Shown piece after piece: positions 11,044-28,211 of a stretch of 64,000 bases of DNA. Both the position numbers and the translations under genes were made by a program. This DNA comes from Providencia alcalifaciens. GTDB taxonomy: Bacteria; Pseudomonadota; Gammaproteobacteria; Enterobacterales; Enterobacteriaceae. The stretch is from NCBI GenBank assembly GCA_025961275.1, contig JAOQNJ010000001.1, forward strand, positions 4,609,353 through 4,673,352. Direction: 5' to 3'. The notes under the pieces are model-generated. The model had not been told where the DNA came from. It did not search any database and saw only the letters and a list, made by a program, of their open reading frames with translations. The number at the start of each line of letters is the position of its first letter. Within the stretch, counting starts at the first letter, position 1.

Positions 11044-12719
11044 TTATTGCGGAGTTATCTGACGCCATTTTTTCGGTGTTAAATTAAATTGGCCATCTAA
11101 AAGTTTTTCCCAAGCATCATCCCGTTCCTCTGTTGAGTTGTATTGATGTGCTTGTCTATCTGCAACAGCCTATTCATTTTCTGTTTCTTGCCAGATGAGA
11201 CATTCAAAATTAGAACCTTCAGTCGATGAATAGCACATCACAACGTCATTTTGACCATCTTGATTTACATCCGCTACAAAGCCAAGACAGTGATACGGAT
11301 CGTAATGTGCGGTGCAATACCATACGCTATCTTTATTTCTTTTAGTCCACCAGCTTTCAGGTAATGGAAGACTGTTTTTTGCTAAAACCAATACTTCTTT
11401 AAGTGATTTTTCGGGTTGATCGGTATCGTAGGTGTTTACTTCAAATGCTTTTTTATATTCAGAGTTCGATTTTAATTTTTCGAGAGCCTTTTGGCCATTA
11501 GGCCCTAAATCGGTTAAATCATAAGCTAGCATAGAGTTGATTTTTACTTTGCCATTTTCAATGCCGATTAAAAGGCTATTAAGGGTGATACGCTTAAAGT
11601 CAGCAATAGGGCTATTAATTAATAAGATTATTGCAATTAACCCCAAAAGCCCCACTTTGTTTATTGAACCTAATGACAACATCCAGCCTGTTCTTTTACA
11701 GATCACGGCAATGCTATAGGCCAAAACAATTACGGCAATAAACAATGCCACTGTAAACGCGTAAAGGCGATTTATACTCCAGCTATATTGTTCGACTCGG
11801 ATCAAAATGCCATAAACAGAGAGTAATGAGAAAAAATTCAGCAGAAGAATGCTAAATAATACGAAAGGATTTAACCAAGAGAAGAATTGATACTGGGTAC
11901 TGCCATCACCGTATACTAAGTTAATTAAAACAATATTTAGTATTAAGAACCAGAGCATTCCCGAGGAGCCTAACCCTACTAATGTAAGCCCTGTGATCTG
12001 AGAAATTAGAAAGCCAATCATAAAAATAATAGCGATTACATTTAATGTAATTAAGAAAAATCGTGCGATATAACTGACAAATTTACCTAATTGAAGATCA
12101 AAAGTGGAGCGCAAAAAGACAAGGCTGATGTTAAAGCTAAGTGCTAGCAATGCCCAACAGCTAATTTATTGCTAAGAATATCACTTAGAGTATCTAGATT
12201 AACAACTTGGAATAAAAAGCTCGCAAGATAATTTATGGTTATAACTAATCCAGCAATAGTTGAGGCGAAAAAAGCTAAAAAAGTATTCTTAAGATAAAAG
12301 CCCATCAGGCAGCTGTAATTGATTTTCCATGTTCCGACACACTGACGTATTTGCATCCAAGGCAGTAAAAAGAAAAACAAGATAGTTAGGGTTGCAAAGG
12401 GAATAAAAAGGCTAGAATGCGTACTTAATTCGTCATGTCTTGCCTGCCAGATAGCTATCCAAGTTGTGAGAATAATGGTTATTAATATATTAATATAAAA
12501 AGTAACTGATCTGGCATTAGTGATTAAATAGCTGATAACTGAAGGGATAAATACCGCCAGCAATAACGGTAAGTAAATGAGTTTATGGCTATATTCGCTC
12601 TCTATTTGTATTGAGCTATCCGTTGAAAGCCAAATGACAATAGTTTGAATAACAGAGATTATGGTGACAAAAAGATAGGAATAACGGCTAATGGATTCTT
12701 GCTGTGGTTGCTGACCCAT
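11044..12719 (-). pseudogene. DUF4153-type membrane protein, broken by frameshift and nonsense codon
   Basis: Starting at ATG 12719 (AAGGA upstream), the first frame encodes about 190 residues with several membrane helices and stops at 12144. The second frame (from about 12150) continues with further helices and a soluble tail (CTAHYDPYHCLGFVADVNQD). The frame is restored by adding one base in the AT-rich stretch around 12162-12168. The total span of 1676 nt is one short of a multiple of three. The second frame also meets TAG at 11170-11172, after which 42 more sense codons (AVADRQAHQYNSTEERDDAW onwards) continue to TAA. The multi-helix N-terminal layout resembles DUF4153 proteins, whose function is not settled. 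Two independent lesions suggest a true pseudogene inserted between cydD and trxB. Confidence 0.72.
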
Positions 12720-12896
12720 ACTATTTCCTTGTTGGGAAAAATAATTGATATACAACAATTATAGGTAGCAGAATTGTAACTCAATATAAACTTGCTCTGA
12801 AAAAAATATATCGTGATACTTTAAATTGTGACTGGTGGAATGAGTAGCTGATACATATCGCTCGAATTATTATCGGATCTGATGAGGAACTTTGGG

Positions 12897-12926
12897 ACAG
12901 TAAGGTACCCAAAGGTACCTTACTGT
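12897..12926. terminator. Perfect hairpin downstream of trxB
   Basis: A 13-bp perfect inverted repeat (ACAGTAAGGTACC / GGTACCTTACTGT) with a 4-nt loop lies 16 bp past the trxB stop. The stem is strong but lacks a clear U tract. It probably ends or protects the trxB transcript. Confidence 0.6.
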
Positions 12927-12941
12927 ATTATTTAGAGATGA

Positions 12942-14448
<1,507 letters not shown>

Positions 14449-14943
14449 ATGATTGACAATAAAAAGCGTCCAGGAAAAGACCTCGACCGTATCGATAGAA
14501 ATATACTCAACGAACTCCAGAAAGATGGACGTATTTCTAACGTAGAACTGTCTAAACGTGTTGGTTTATCACCAACGCCATGTTTAGAACGTGTTCGTCG
14601 TTTGGAGAGACAAGGGTTTATTTCGGGCTATACGGCATTATTGAACCCGCACTATCTAGATGCATCACTACTGGTTTTTGTTGAAATTACCTTAAACCGT
14701 GGCGCGCCGGATGTTTTTGAACAATTCAATACCGCAGTTCAAAAACTCGAAGAGATTCAAGAATGTCACCTTGTTTCTGGTGATTTCGATTATCTGTTGA
14801 AAACGCGTGTGCCTGATATGTCCGCTTACCGTAAACTACTTGGAGAAACTCTTCTGCGTCTTCCAGGTGTGAACGATACTCGTACCTATGTAGTTATGGA
14901 AGAAGTGAAGCAAAGTAACCGTTTGGTTATAAAAACTCGCTAA
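14449..14943 (+). CDS. lrp: Leucine-responsive regulatory protein Lrp
   Basis: This 164-residue protein is nearly identical along its length to enteric Lrp. It has an N-terminal helix-turn-helix (IDRNILNELQKDGRISNVELSKRVGLSPTPCLERVRRLE) and a C-terminal RAM effector domain (ECHLVSGDFDYLLKTRVPDM). It is a global regulator of amino-acid metabolism, nutrient transport and surface structures, binding leucine. GAGAAAGAGAG before the ATG supplies the ribosome-binding site. Confidence 0.97.
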   Translation: MIDNKKRPGKDLDRIDRNILNELQKDGRISNVELSKRVGLSPTPCLERVRRLERQGFISGYTALLNPHYLDASLLVFVEITLNRGAPDVFEQFNTAVQKLEEIQECHLVSGDFDYLLKTRVPDMSAYRKLLGETLLRLPGVNDTRTYVVMEEVKQSNRLVIKTR

Positions 14944-15001
14944 CAGGCTTAGATAGTCTCATTTCTGCACAACAGTTGTGATTGTTGTCGCACTGCAGTT
15001 T

Positions 15002-15025
15002 CAACGCTGAGTTTACTCAGCGTTG
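15002..15025 (+). terminator. Hairpin downstream of lrp
   Basis: A perfect 10-bp stem, CAACGCTGAG / CTCAGCGTTG, with loop TTTA lies 58 bp past the lrp stop. It is followed by TTCCG rather than a run of T. Confidence 0.55.
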
Positions 15026-15245
15026 TTCCGTTTAGGGCATGAACGCTTTTCACTTTGATGATTTTCCATCGTACCGTTTTAATATCCTTCAATTGTTTTA
15101 TGGTTTTTGCTGAAACACAGTAAATAAACGTAATTTTCAGTTTCAAATTGTTGATATTAAAGCTATAAATATTTAAGATTTTTAACTTTAAATAGAAATT
15201 GAATCCTAATCATTAAGATGAAATACTGCATCTTAATCTATCTAT

Positions 15246-15373
15246 GCTCGTCATACTTCAAGTTGCATGGTTGTTGACTGCACTCAGCTAGCCGAGTTAC
15301 ATAGTTTATCTATGCTCCCCGTCTATCTTCCTTTGTCGTCGCCTACATGCAAATCGAATGATTTAGAGTATAT
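15246..15373 (+). repeat. Dispersed intergenic repeat, copy 3 (near full length)
   Basis: It begins with TCGTCATACTTCAAGTTGCA and ends with an inverted relative (TACATGCAAATCGAATGATT), about 128 bp in all. This is the best-preserved plus-strand copy, lying upstream of ftsK. Confidence 0.65.
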
Positions 15374-15522
15374 AGCGGTTTAGTTTGCCATAGCAGCAAC
15401 AAGTCACGCACAAGAAGGTGATTGATGTTAGAATGGCCTTCAACTTTGCGCGTATTATCATTGCGAATTCAAGTGAGTTCGTCTCAACACGAGTGACATC
15501 ATCAGTCAGTAAAGAAACAGTA

Positions 15523-19242
<3,720 letters not shown>

Positions 19243-19447
19243 GATTAATTGCAGATGTAATATAAGTGAGTATATATCTAAATTAGTGTGAATTGGATCT
19301 GAATGAATGGCGAAGCGTCCTCGAATCGCATAGGAGAAATGTGACTCAGATTTTGGGATCCGCCTTCATACGAAGCAATAGCCACCCAAGTCTAATGGAT
19401 ATAAAGGCGTAGCGTTTCTTATCGTATTAATAAAAGGTCTTTGTTCG

Positions 19448-20068
19448 ATGAAAAAAATGATGTTATTGGGCGTATTAGCCCTCAGTTTGCATATCGGCTC
19501 AGTACTGGCAGACGCCAGCCAAGATCTTCAGGAACGCCTGAATAAGGTTAACAGTTTTCACGCCAGTTTCTCTCAAAAAGTGACTAGCCCTGAAGGTGAT
19601 TTAGTGCAAGAAGGTGTCGGTGAATTATGGCTTCAACGCCCTAATTTATTCAATTGGAACATGACATCACCGGATGAAAGTGTTTTGGTCTCTGACGGCA
19701 AAAATTTATGGTTCTACAATCCTTTTGTAGAACAAGTCACCGTGACTAATTTAGCAGATGCTACACAAGATACGCCATTTTTATTAATAACCCGTAATAA
19801 TCCACTAGATTGGAAGCAATATTCCATCATTCAGCAGGGTAATACGTTTGATCTAAAACCTAAACTGACCAACGGAACATTGAAACTTTTTTCGATCACG
19901 GTTTCGCCTGAAGGAACAATTGAGAAATTTTCAGCTATTGAGCAAGACGGGCAAACCAGCGATTATCAGTTGAAAGAGCAAAAAAATGGCAATGTCGATA
20001 AGAGTAAATTCTTATTTACTGTACCCAAAGGTGTGACACTTGATGATCAGCGTTCTGGTGGCAAATAA
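19448..20068 (+). CDS. lolA: Outer-membrane lipoprotein carrier protein LolA
   Basis: This 206-residue periplasmic protein starts with a signal peptide ([21 protein letters not shown], cleavage before DASQDL). It continues with LolA features: [40 protein letters not shown] and [17 protein letters not shown]. It ferries lipoproteins from the LolCDE complex to LolB. It lies between ftsK and rarA as in other enterics; rarA begins nine bases after its stop. Confidence 0.97.
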   Translation: MKKMMLLGVLALSLHIGSVLADASQDLQERLNKVNSFHASFSQKVTSPEGDLVQEGVGELWLQRPNLFNWNMTSPDESVLVSDGKNLWFYNPFVEQVTVTNLADATQDTPFLLITRNNPLDWKQYSIIQQGNTFDLKPKLTNGTLKLFSITVSPEGTIEKFSAIEQDGQTSDYQLKEQKNGNVDKSKFLFTVPKGVTLDDQRSGGK

Positions 20069-20077
20069 GAGGAAATA

Positions 20078-21421
20078 GTGGGTAACCTATCACTCGATTT
20101 TTCACAAAATGAATTTCAACCTCTGGCTGCGCGTATGCGCCCAGAGGTACTTGAACAATATATAGGTCAAAAACATTTATTTGCCGAAGGTAAGCCTTTA
20201 CCGCGTGCAATAAAATCGGGCCATTTGCATTCTATGATTTTGTGGGGTCCTCCAGGAACAGGTAAAACAACATTAGCAGAAATTATTGGTCACTACGCTC
20301 AAGCTGATGTTGAACGAATATCCGCTGTCACCTCCGGCATTAAAGAGATCCGCGAAGCAATAGAAAAAGCGCGGCAAAATCGTAGCGCAGGTCGTCGAAC
20401 TATTTTATTTGTTGATGAAGTTCATCGCTTTAATAAAAGCCAGCAAGATGCCTTTTTGCCTCATATTGAAGATGGCACAATTACCTTTATCGGCGCAACG
20501 ACTGAAAACCCCTCTTTTGAATTAAATTCAGCGCTATTGTCTCGAGCTCGTGTGTATCTACTAAAGTCTTTAGATGTTAGCGATATTGAAGAAGTCTTAT
20601 TGCAGGCTATGAGTGATTCAATCCGTGGGTTGGGTGGGCAAAATATTATTCTACCTGATAGCACTCGAAAATTAATTGCCGAGCTAGTTAATGGTGATGC
20701 AAGGCGTTCACTTAATCTCTTAGAGATGATGGCTGATATGGCAGAAAGTGATAGCCAAGGCCAGCGTGTTTTAACGGCTGAATTACTCAAAGAGGTTAGT
20801 GGTGAACGTACAGCGCGTTTTGATAACAAAGGTGATCGTTATTACGATTTAATTTCTGCCTTACATAAATCAGTACGCGGCTCTGCACCGGATGCAGCAC
20901 TATACTGGTACGCACGTATTATCACGGCTGGCGGTGATCCTCTGTATGTCGCTCGTCGTTTATTAGCGATCGCCTCTGAAGATGTCGGTAATGCGGATCC
21001 TCGTGCCATGCAAGTCGCTATTTCTGCATGGGATTGCTTTACTCGTGTTGGCCCAGCCGAAGGGGAAAGAGCGATTGCACAAGCTATTGTTTACTTAGCT
21101 TGCGCACCAAAAAGTAATGCCGTTTATACAGCCTATAAAGCAGCGCTGGCTGATGCACAAATGCAACCTGATTATGATGTTCCAGCCCATTTACGAAATG
21201 CACCGACGAAACTCCTTAAAGAGTTAGGGGCAGGGAAGGAGTATCGTTATGCACATGATGAAGAGAATGCGTATGCTGCAGGCGAAGTCTATTTTCCACC
21301 TGAAATGCAACATACTCAGTATTACCAACCTACAAATCGAGGCTTAGAAGGTAAAATAGCCGAAAAATTAAACTGGTTAACGCAGCTGGATCAAAATAGC
21401 ACAACAAAACGCTATCGCTAA
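20078..21421 (+). CDS. rarA: Replication-associated recombination protein A
   Basis: This 447-residue clamp-loader-like AAA+ ATPase has Walker [11 protein letters not shown] near residues 56-65 and Walker [11 protein letters not shown] near 109-118. Sensor 1 is [18 protein letters not shown], and the C-terminal MgsA domain follows. It acts at stalled replication forks. The start is GTG ([17 protein letters not shown]), preceded by AGAGGAAAT and only nine bases from lolA, so the two are probably one transcript. Confidence 0.96.
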   Translation: MGNLSLDFSQNEFQPLAARMRPEVLEQYIGQKHLFAEGKPLPRAIKSGHLHSMILWGPPGTGKTTLAEIIGHYAQADVERISAVTSGIKEIREAIEKARQNRSAGRRTILFVDEVHRFNKSQQDAFLPHIEDGTITFIGATTENPSFELNSALLSRARVYLLKSLDVSDIEEVLLQAMSDSIRGLGGQNIILPDSTRKLIAELVNGDARRSLNLLEMMADMAESDSQGQRVLTAELLKEVSGERTARFDNKGDRYYDLISALHKSVRGSAPDAALYWYARIITAGGDPLYVARRLLAIASEDVGNADPRAMQVAISAWDCFTRVGPAEGERAIAQAIVYLACAPKSNAVYTAYKAALADAQMQPDYDVPAHLRNAPTKLLKELGAGKEYRYAHDEENAYAAGEVYFPPEMQHTQYYQPTNRGLEGKIAEKLNWLTQLDQNSTTKRYR

Positions 21422-23165
<1,744 letters not shown>

Positions 23166-23636
23166 TCATCGCGTTATAATTAATTATAAATATAACCGCC
23201 ACTATTGCAGTGGCGGTTTTTTTATTTTTTGATTTTAAATCATCAAGAAACATTAAAAAAAGTCAACATTAAATTTAAATATTAGTTAAATAAAAATTCA
23301 ACTATTATCTAAGTATAATATTAACTTTATTTTGTTTATGACGTAAATTTAATTACCTTATTTTTTATGTCTAATTTATTGATTTTGATATATGGACATC
23401 ATGCTCCAAGTTATTTTGATATTGATTATTTTCAATTAGATTTATTTCATCATATTATTAATACTTTGTGGATAGCGTCACTTGTCATTTAGATACGACA
23501 TGAATTATATTGGTAATAGATTTTATATCTTTATCAATCTTCAAGTTTTATTATATTTTAATTTTTTATTAAAAACCAAATTTATATCACTAAGTGCCCC
23601 ATCAATAAAATTATTACTATAGGAAACACTTTGTAT
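23166..23636. other. AT-rich gap between serS and the LevR-type regulator
   Basis: About 470 bp. Its left end holds the serS terminator. The remainder is very AT-rich with no ORF and presumably contains the promoter of the downstream activator. The composition shift marks the boundary of the carbohydrate island. Confidence 0.5.
23194..23225 (+). terminator. serS rho-independent terminator
   Basis: A perfect 10-bp stem, AACCGCCACT / AGTGGCGGTT, with a 5-nt loop is followed by a T-rich tract (TTTTTTTATT). This is a textbook intrinsic terminator 29 bp past the serS stop. Confidence 0.93.
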
Positions 23637-26363
23637 ATGAGTAGGAAAGATAGAATATTGGAAAAAGTGATTGAATTAACGCAAAATAATTCAATAAGTG
23701 CGACGACAATTGAAATAGTTGAGCAAACTGGAATATCAAGAGCTAACGTTAGTCATTACCTAAATATTCTGGTCAACGAAGGATTAATTTATAAAAAAAA
23801 TACGCGCCCAGTTCAATATCATACGAACAAAAAGGAACTTATTGGAAACGTAGAAAATAATACAATTGAATATTTAAAGTCAAATATCCCTGATCCTTTT
23901 TATTATCTTTTAGGATATAACTCGAGCTTAAAAAAACAGATCAGCCAAGCAAAGGCGGCAGTGATTTACCCACCTAAAGGGCTGCATACTTTATTAACAG
24001 GAGATACTGGTGTAGGAAAAAGTCTTTTTGCAACTTTGATGTACAAGTACGCTGTGTTCATGAATCGTCTGGCAGATAATGCACCATTCATAGTGTTTAA
24101 TTGCGCTGATTATGCAAGTAATCCTCAACTACTTGTTTCCCATATTTTTGGTCATGCTAAAGGGGCATTCACAGGTGCTGATAAAGACGAAGCAGGATTA
24201 ATTAGTGAAGCAAATGGCGGAATGTTATTCCTAGATGAAGTACACCGGTTACCCCCAGAAGGTCAGGAAATGATCTTTTATTTTATGGATACGGGGACAT
24301 ACGGCTTCTTAGGTGAGACAAAACGCCATCGAGAATCTAAGATATTACTCGTCTGTGCAACCACTGAAGAACCTAGCTCAGCACTGTTATCAACCTTTTT
24401 AAGACGTATCCCGATTACGATACATCTTCCTAATCTCGCCCAACGAACACCAGAAGATCAAATTGAGCTGGTTAAATTCCTCGTAGAGATTGAATCTAAA
24501 CGAATTAACTGTGCAGTATCGCTTGACCCAGAAAGTGTCAAAGCTATTGTGGGTTCTTCATTTACTGGCAATATTGGCAAACTAAAGTCCACCATACAAT
24601 CTGTATGTGCTCAATTTTTTATTGATAAAAGTGCTCATGAAAATCATATAAATGTAAACTTTGAAGCACTAGAATTGACCACGAAAATGGGCGTTTTTAA
24701 CCTAGAGCGTGACAATGACTATCAATCTAAAATAAAGCGAGCAATTGGTGATGGTATTCATGTATCACCGGATAGTCCACATTATCAATTATCAAATGAT
24801 AGCTATATCGATTTAACTAAGCATGATACGCCTTTTAAGGTTTATGAATTCATTGATAATAAAATGAATTTTGTCTTAGACCAAAAATTTGATATCCAAC
24901 AAGTTAATCGCTACATTACATCTGAACTTAATAATTTCTTGTCATTTAATATTCAAAATAGCAAAGATAATTTTGATCATGTTATCGATAGTAAAGTACT
25001 TAATTTCTGTTATTCATTACAAGCTGAGATTACGTTGCAACTTGGTAAAGAGTTAGGCACCGGATTTGTTTATTTATTTGGCTATCATTTACAGAATATT
25101 ATCGACAATCCACAAACTTACCGTGTGAATACTTGGACTCGTCGTTATGCCATCGATAAATTTAAAGAGTATGGTTCTGCTCAGACCATCAAAACACGAC
25201 TTCAAAGTGATTTTAATGTTTCGATTAATGATGATGAGGTTGCCTACCTCACTATTTTGTTATCATCTCTTGTTGTTCATGAACGAGGGAAAGTCATACA
25301 TATTATTGTTGCCACTCATGGTGACAAAATTGCGAGTAACATGGCAGATATCGCTAAAAAATTAATTGGTGAACAGAATATAACAGCCGTAGATATGCCA
25401 CTGGATATTCGTCCAAATCGAGCTATAGATAAAATCAAAGGAACCATTATATCAACCGAAAATGCAAAAGGTTTTTTATTACTGGTTGATATGGGCTCCT
25501 TATTGCAAGCTGGTGAGATAATTGAACAAGAATATAATATTCTTGTCAAAACATTAGATATGGTTTCCACTCCTTTAGTGATCGAAGCCCTGCGCAGAAC
25601 GGTAATTTTGAATGCAGATTTAAATGAAATCTATTTTAGCTTACAGCACTTTAAAGGTTATGGCGCTAATAAGCCGAATTATCTCGCATTAACGGAAAAA
25701 CCATTAGCGATTCTAGCTATTTGTTCAACAGGGAAAGGGATCGCTAAAAAATTACAAGATCTATTACGCTCTATTCTAGATGAAATGAATCAAAAGGATA
25801 TCCACATCGTCAATATTTCAGTTGATGAAGTCTTATCAGAAAAATACAGTTTACTCACCGATTATCAGGTTTTATTATCGGTAGGGGTCATAGATCCGCA
25901 ATTAGATGCGCCTTATATTCCATTAGCCCATTTATTCACACCTGCTGGAGAATTAACTTTTCAGAATGTTATTGGTAGAAGCTTTACAACAGGAAAATCG
26001 GATGAAAACCCAGTGACGGTAACCAAGCTTTCAGAACAGTACTTACAAGATTTTTTAGTATTTTTAAATCCGAAGAAAATTGTCCCAATTATAATGTCTT
26101 TTATTCGAAAAATAAGAGAAGATCGAGAACTGGATGATTTTGGGAAAGATTTACTAAAAAATTGTGTCCATATTTGTTTAGCACTGGAAAGATCGATTCG
26201 ACATGAATCTATTGAGTATAATAAAAACAATAAGCGAAAATTGATGGATAGTCAGTTATTTAAAATCTATAAACATGCTAATTATTTACTTGAAGAAAAA
26301 ATTGGTGCTAAATTAAGTGATGATGAACTGTTTTATATTATTGATATGATTGAATCTGAATAA
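23637..26363 (+). CDS. LevR-type sigma-54-dependent activator with PTS regulation domains
   Basis: A 908-residue multidomain regulator with an N-terminal helix-turn-helix (residues ~1-60, ISRANVSHYLNILV). The AAA+ sigma-54 module has Walker A TGDTGVGKS near residue 122, the GAFTGA loop in HAKGAFTGADKDEAG, and Walker B GGMLFLDEVHRL. It is followed by PRD, EIIA-like (IHIIVATHGDKIASNMA) and EIIB-like (ILAICSTGKGIAKKL) domains and a second PRD. Such proteins activate sigma-54 promoters of sugar PTS operons, with activity set by phosphorylation of PRD histidines. The start is ATG 23637, 10 bp after AGGAAA; TTG at 23631 is an alternative. It is convergent with the PTS operon it most likely controls. 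Confidence 0.93.
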   Translation: MSRKDRILEKVIELTQNNSISATTIEIVEQTGISRANVSHYLNILVNEGLIYKKNTRPVQYHTNKKELIGNVENNTIEYLKSNIPDPFYYLLGYNSSLKKQISQAKAAVIYPPKGLHTLLTGDTGVGKSLFATLMYKYAVFMNRLADNAPFIVFNCADYASNPQLLVSHIFGHAKGAFTGADKDEAGLISEANGGMLFLDEVHRLPPEGQEMIFYFMDTGTYGFLGETKRHRESKILLVCATTEEPSSALLSTFLRRIPITIHLPNLAQRTPEDQIELVKFLVEIESKRINCAVSLDPESVKAIVGSSFTGNIGKLKSTIQSVCAQFFIDKSAHENHINVNFEALELTTKMGVFNLERDNDYQSKIKRAIGDGIHVSPDSPHYQLSNDSYIDLTKHDTPFKVYEFIDNKMNFVLDQKFDIQQVNRYITSELNNFLSFNIQNSKDNFDHVIDSKVLNFCYSLQAEITLQLGKELGTGFVYLFGYHLQNIIDNPQTYRVNTWTRRYAIDKFKEYGSAQTIKTRLQSDFNVSINDDEVAYLTILLSSLVVHERGKVIHIIVATHGDKIASNMADIAKKLIGEQNITAVDMPLDIRPNRAIDKIKGTIISTENAKGFLLLVDMGSLLQAGEIIEQEYNILVKTLDMVSTPLVIEALRRTVILNADLNEIYFSLQHFKGYGANKPNYLALTEKPLAILAICSTGKGIAKKLQDLLRSILDEMNQKDIHIVNISVDEVLSEKYSLLTDYQVLLSVGVIDPQLDAPYIPLAHLFTPAGELTFQNVIGRSFTTGKSDENPVTVTKLSEQYLQDFLVFLNPKKIVPIIMSFIRKIREDRELDDFGKDLLKNCVHICLALERSIRHESIEYNKNNKRKLMDSQLFKIYKHANYLLEEKIGAKLSDDELFYIIDMIESE

Positions 26364-26365
26364 AT

Positions 26366-26398
26366 AATGTGGGCAGACCTAGAGGTTTTGCCCGCATT
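26366..26398. terminator. Bidirectional terminator between LevR-type gene and PTS operon
   Basis: AATGTGGGCA pairs with TGCCCGCATT (one G-U pair) in the short gap between two convergent genes. T and A runs on the flanks are modest. It is positioned to end both transcripts. Confidence 0.7.
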
Positions 26399-26421
26399 AT
26401 CGATGATTATAAAACGTAGTA

Positions 26422-26985
26422 CTATTCTAGATTAGCATGATTCTTACTGGCGTCAGCATATGACAATTCTTTTAATTGCATTAATTCTAAACAAATAATA
26501 TCGCCAAATATTATTAATGATTGTTCAAATAACGTTGTCATTGGTTGAATTGATTGACAGGTTCCTTCCCCAGATTTTGATCCACATTTGAAATTGACAA
26601 TGACATCCGATTGCTGAGCAATTGAACTGTGTGGACTAGAGGTCAAGTGAGCAATTTTAGCACCAATTTTTTTAGCGCATAGAGTGATGTGTTTCGGTAT
26701 TAAAGATTCGCCAGAACCCGAACCCACAATAAGCAAATCATTTTTACTTATTGGAGGTTCATTTACCGCACCGACAATATGAGCTGAAATACCTAAATGA
26801 TTAAAGCGTTTAACCATCGTTTCTAATGCTAATAATACCCGTCCGACGCCGGTGACAAATATTTTGTCGGAAGCTAAAATAATAGCAATATAATCATCTG
26901 TTTGTGCTGGATCTATGTGTGATAATACAGTTCTTAATTCCTGACTGATATGATCTACACGCTCGATATATGAGAGTTTATCCAT
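26422..26985 (-). CDS. SIS-domain sugar-phosphate isomerase, 6-phospho-3-hexuloisomerase-like
   Basis: This 187-residue single SIS-domain protein has IFVTGVGRVLLALETMVKRF, LLIVGSGSGESLIPKHITLC (the phosphosugar-binding SGSGE) and the C-terminal SIQPMTTLFEQSLIIFGDII. The latter closely resembles the 6-phospho-3-hexuloisomerase (HxlB/PHI) family, which interconverts D-arabino-3-hexulose 6-phosphate and fructose 6-phosphate. It is the last gene of the PTS operon, its ATG abutting the dehydrogenase stop. No partner hexulose-phosphate synthase (HxlA) is present, so a formaldehyde-fixing role is unlikely. An isomerase step after the dehydrogenase is the more natural reading. Substrate is inferred, not shown. 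Confidence 0.82.
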   Translation of the reverse strand: MDKLSYIERVDHISQELRTVLSHIDPAQTDDYIAIILASDKIFVTGVGRVLLALETMVKRFNHLGISAHIVGAVNEPPISKNDLLIVGSGSGESLIPKHITLCAKKIGAKIAHLTSSPHSSIAQQSDVIVNFKCGSKSGEGTCQSIQPMTTLFEQSLIIFGDIICLELMQLKELSYADASKNHANLE

Positions 26986-28025
26986 TATATCACCATCATT
27001 CCTTTACAATAAGGTTCGGAATTTTTGTACATTATTTGCATCAGGTTTTTGAGATCATCGATGCTCACTGTATGAGTAATCGGGTCATCAATTTTAAGTT
27101 TACCCGACTGAATTGCTTCCGCGGCATCTTTCCATTCATCGTGTGGATTCAATTTATAAACGGAATTGAATACGCCTAAAATAGTTGCTTCCTTACGCAT
27201 AAATTTGTCATAAGCTAAGCGAGGTAAAACCATATCTGAATGCGGATTACCTAGTAGCAGAACCTTTCCATATACACGGCAAGATGCTAGAGAATTCACC
27301 AATCCAGATGAGGAGCCACTGCCTTCGACACAAACATCAGCACCATAGCCATCCGTATTATCGAGTACCCATTGTACGGGGTCTGCTTCCCTTGCATTAT
27401 ATACCATGTCAAAACCGAGTTTTTTGCAAAAATCAATTTTTTTCGGGTCGACATCAACGAGTAGTACTTTATTCGCACCATAGATTTTCGCCCAGCGAGC
27501 AACCATGATCCCAATGGGACCCGCGCCATAAATAACGACATTATCATTTAAATCTAAATGTGCTCTGCGCATGACGTGCAATCCAACAACTGCAGGTTCA
27601 AGCATGGCCGCTTCACGCAGATCAGTCTTATCATCTAACAGAATCAAATTGAATTCAGGTATTGCGACGTACTCACTAAAGCCACCATCTTGTCTAGAAC
27701 CAAAATAGCTGTAGTTTGTACATTTAGCATAGTGGTGCTCATAGCAAAATTGACATTTATTACAAGGTATTAATGGGAAGATTGCCGCTTTTCTGCCGAT
27801 CAACACACTATCAACTCCATCTCCAACAGCTTCGATTTGTCCTGCAAATTCATGACCTAATACTAACGGATAATGGTAAGGACCATTAACAAATGCCCTT
27901 GGAATATCAGAGCCACATACGCCAGCGGCACAAACTTTAAGTAATACTTCACCAGCACTAGCAGTAGGTTTTTCACGTTCTTGTAATTCAAATTGCCCTA
28001 ATTGGGTTAATGATAAAACTTTCAT
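26985..28025 (-). CDS. Zinc-dependent alcohol dehydrogenase, galactitol-1-phosphate dehydrogenase-like
   Basis: This 346-residue medium-chain dehydrogenase has the catalytic zinc region AAGVCGSDIPRAFVNGPYHYPLVLGHEF. The structural zinc cysteines are in CNKCQFCYEHHYAKC, and the Rossmann NAD-binding segment is IYGAGPIGIMVARWAK. The GSDxPR and GSRxDGGFxEY segments resemble GatD-type hexitol-phosphate dehydrogenases. As part of a PTS operon it probably oxidises an imported phosphorylated alditol to a ketose phosphate. Its stop overlaps the SIS gene start. A dispersed repeat separates it from the upstream IID gene. Confidence 0.88.
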   Translation of the reverse strand: MKVLSLTQLGQFELQEREKPTASAGEVLLKVCAAGVCGSDIPRAFVNGPYHYPLVLGHEFAGQIEAVGDGVDSVLIGRKAAIFPLIPCNKCQFCYEHHYAKCTNYSYFGSRQDGGFSEYVAIPEFNLILLDDKTDLREAAMLEPAVVGLHVMRRAHLDLNDNVVIYGAGPIGIMVARWAKIYGANKVLLVDVDPKKIDFCKKLGFDMVYNAREADPVQWVLDNTDGYGADVCVEGSGSSSGLVNSLASCRVYGKVLLLGNPHSDMVLPRLAYDKFMRKEATILGVFNSVYKLNPHDEWKDAAEAIQSGKLKIDDPITHTVSIDDLKNLMQIMYKNSEPYCKGMMVI

Positions 28026-28051
28026 ATAAACTCCAAGATCTCAATTGAAGA

Positions 28052-28081
28052 TATATACCCGTCATACTTTAAGTTGCATGG
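28052..28081 (+). repeat. Dispersed intergenic repeat, copy 5
   Basis: It contains CCCGTCATACTTTAAGTTGC and lies between the PTS IID gene and the dehydrogenase gene of the operon. Confidence 0.6.
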
Positions 28082-28211
28082 ATATTGATAGAAATCAGCG
28101 ACCCAAGTCAAAATATCATTTTTATGACTTGGGTTTTATCATCAGATAATGCTTTGTTTATTTATATCGTATAATTTAAATTAATTAGGGTATAAAGTTT
28201 AAATTAGAAAC

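Larger units (their letters stand above)
14944..15522. other. lrp-ftsK intergenic region
   Basis: 579 bp between two genes on the same strand. It contains a hairpin (15002-15025), an AT-rich stretch, and a near full-length dispersed repeat (15246-15373). No supported gene lies in it. The ftsK frame is open upstream of 15523, but the extra residues do not look like FtsK. Confidence 0.55.

Noticed and set aside
26422-28025. Formaldehyde-fixing ribulose monophosphate pathway
   Set aside because: The isomerase resembles HxlB, but no HxlA-type hexulose-phosphate synthase is present and the context is a sugar PTS operon.
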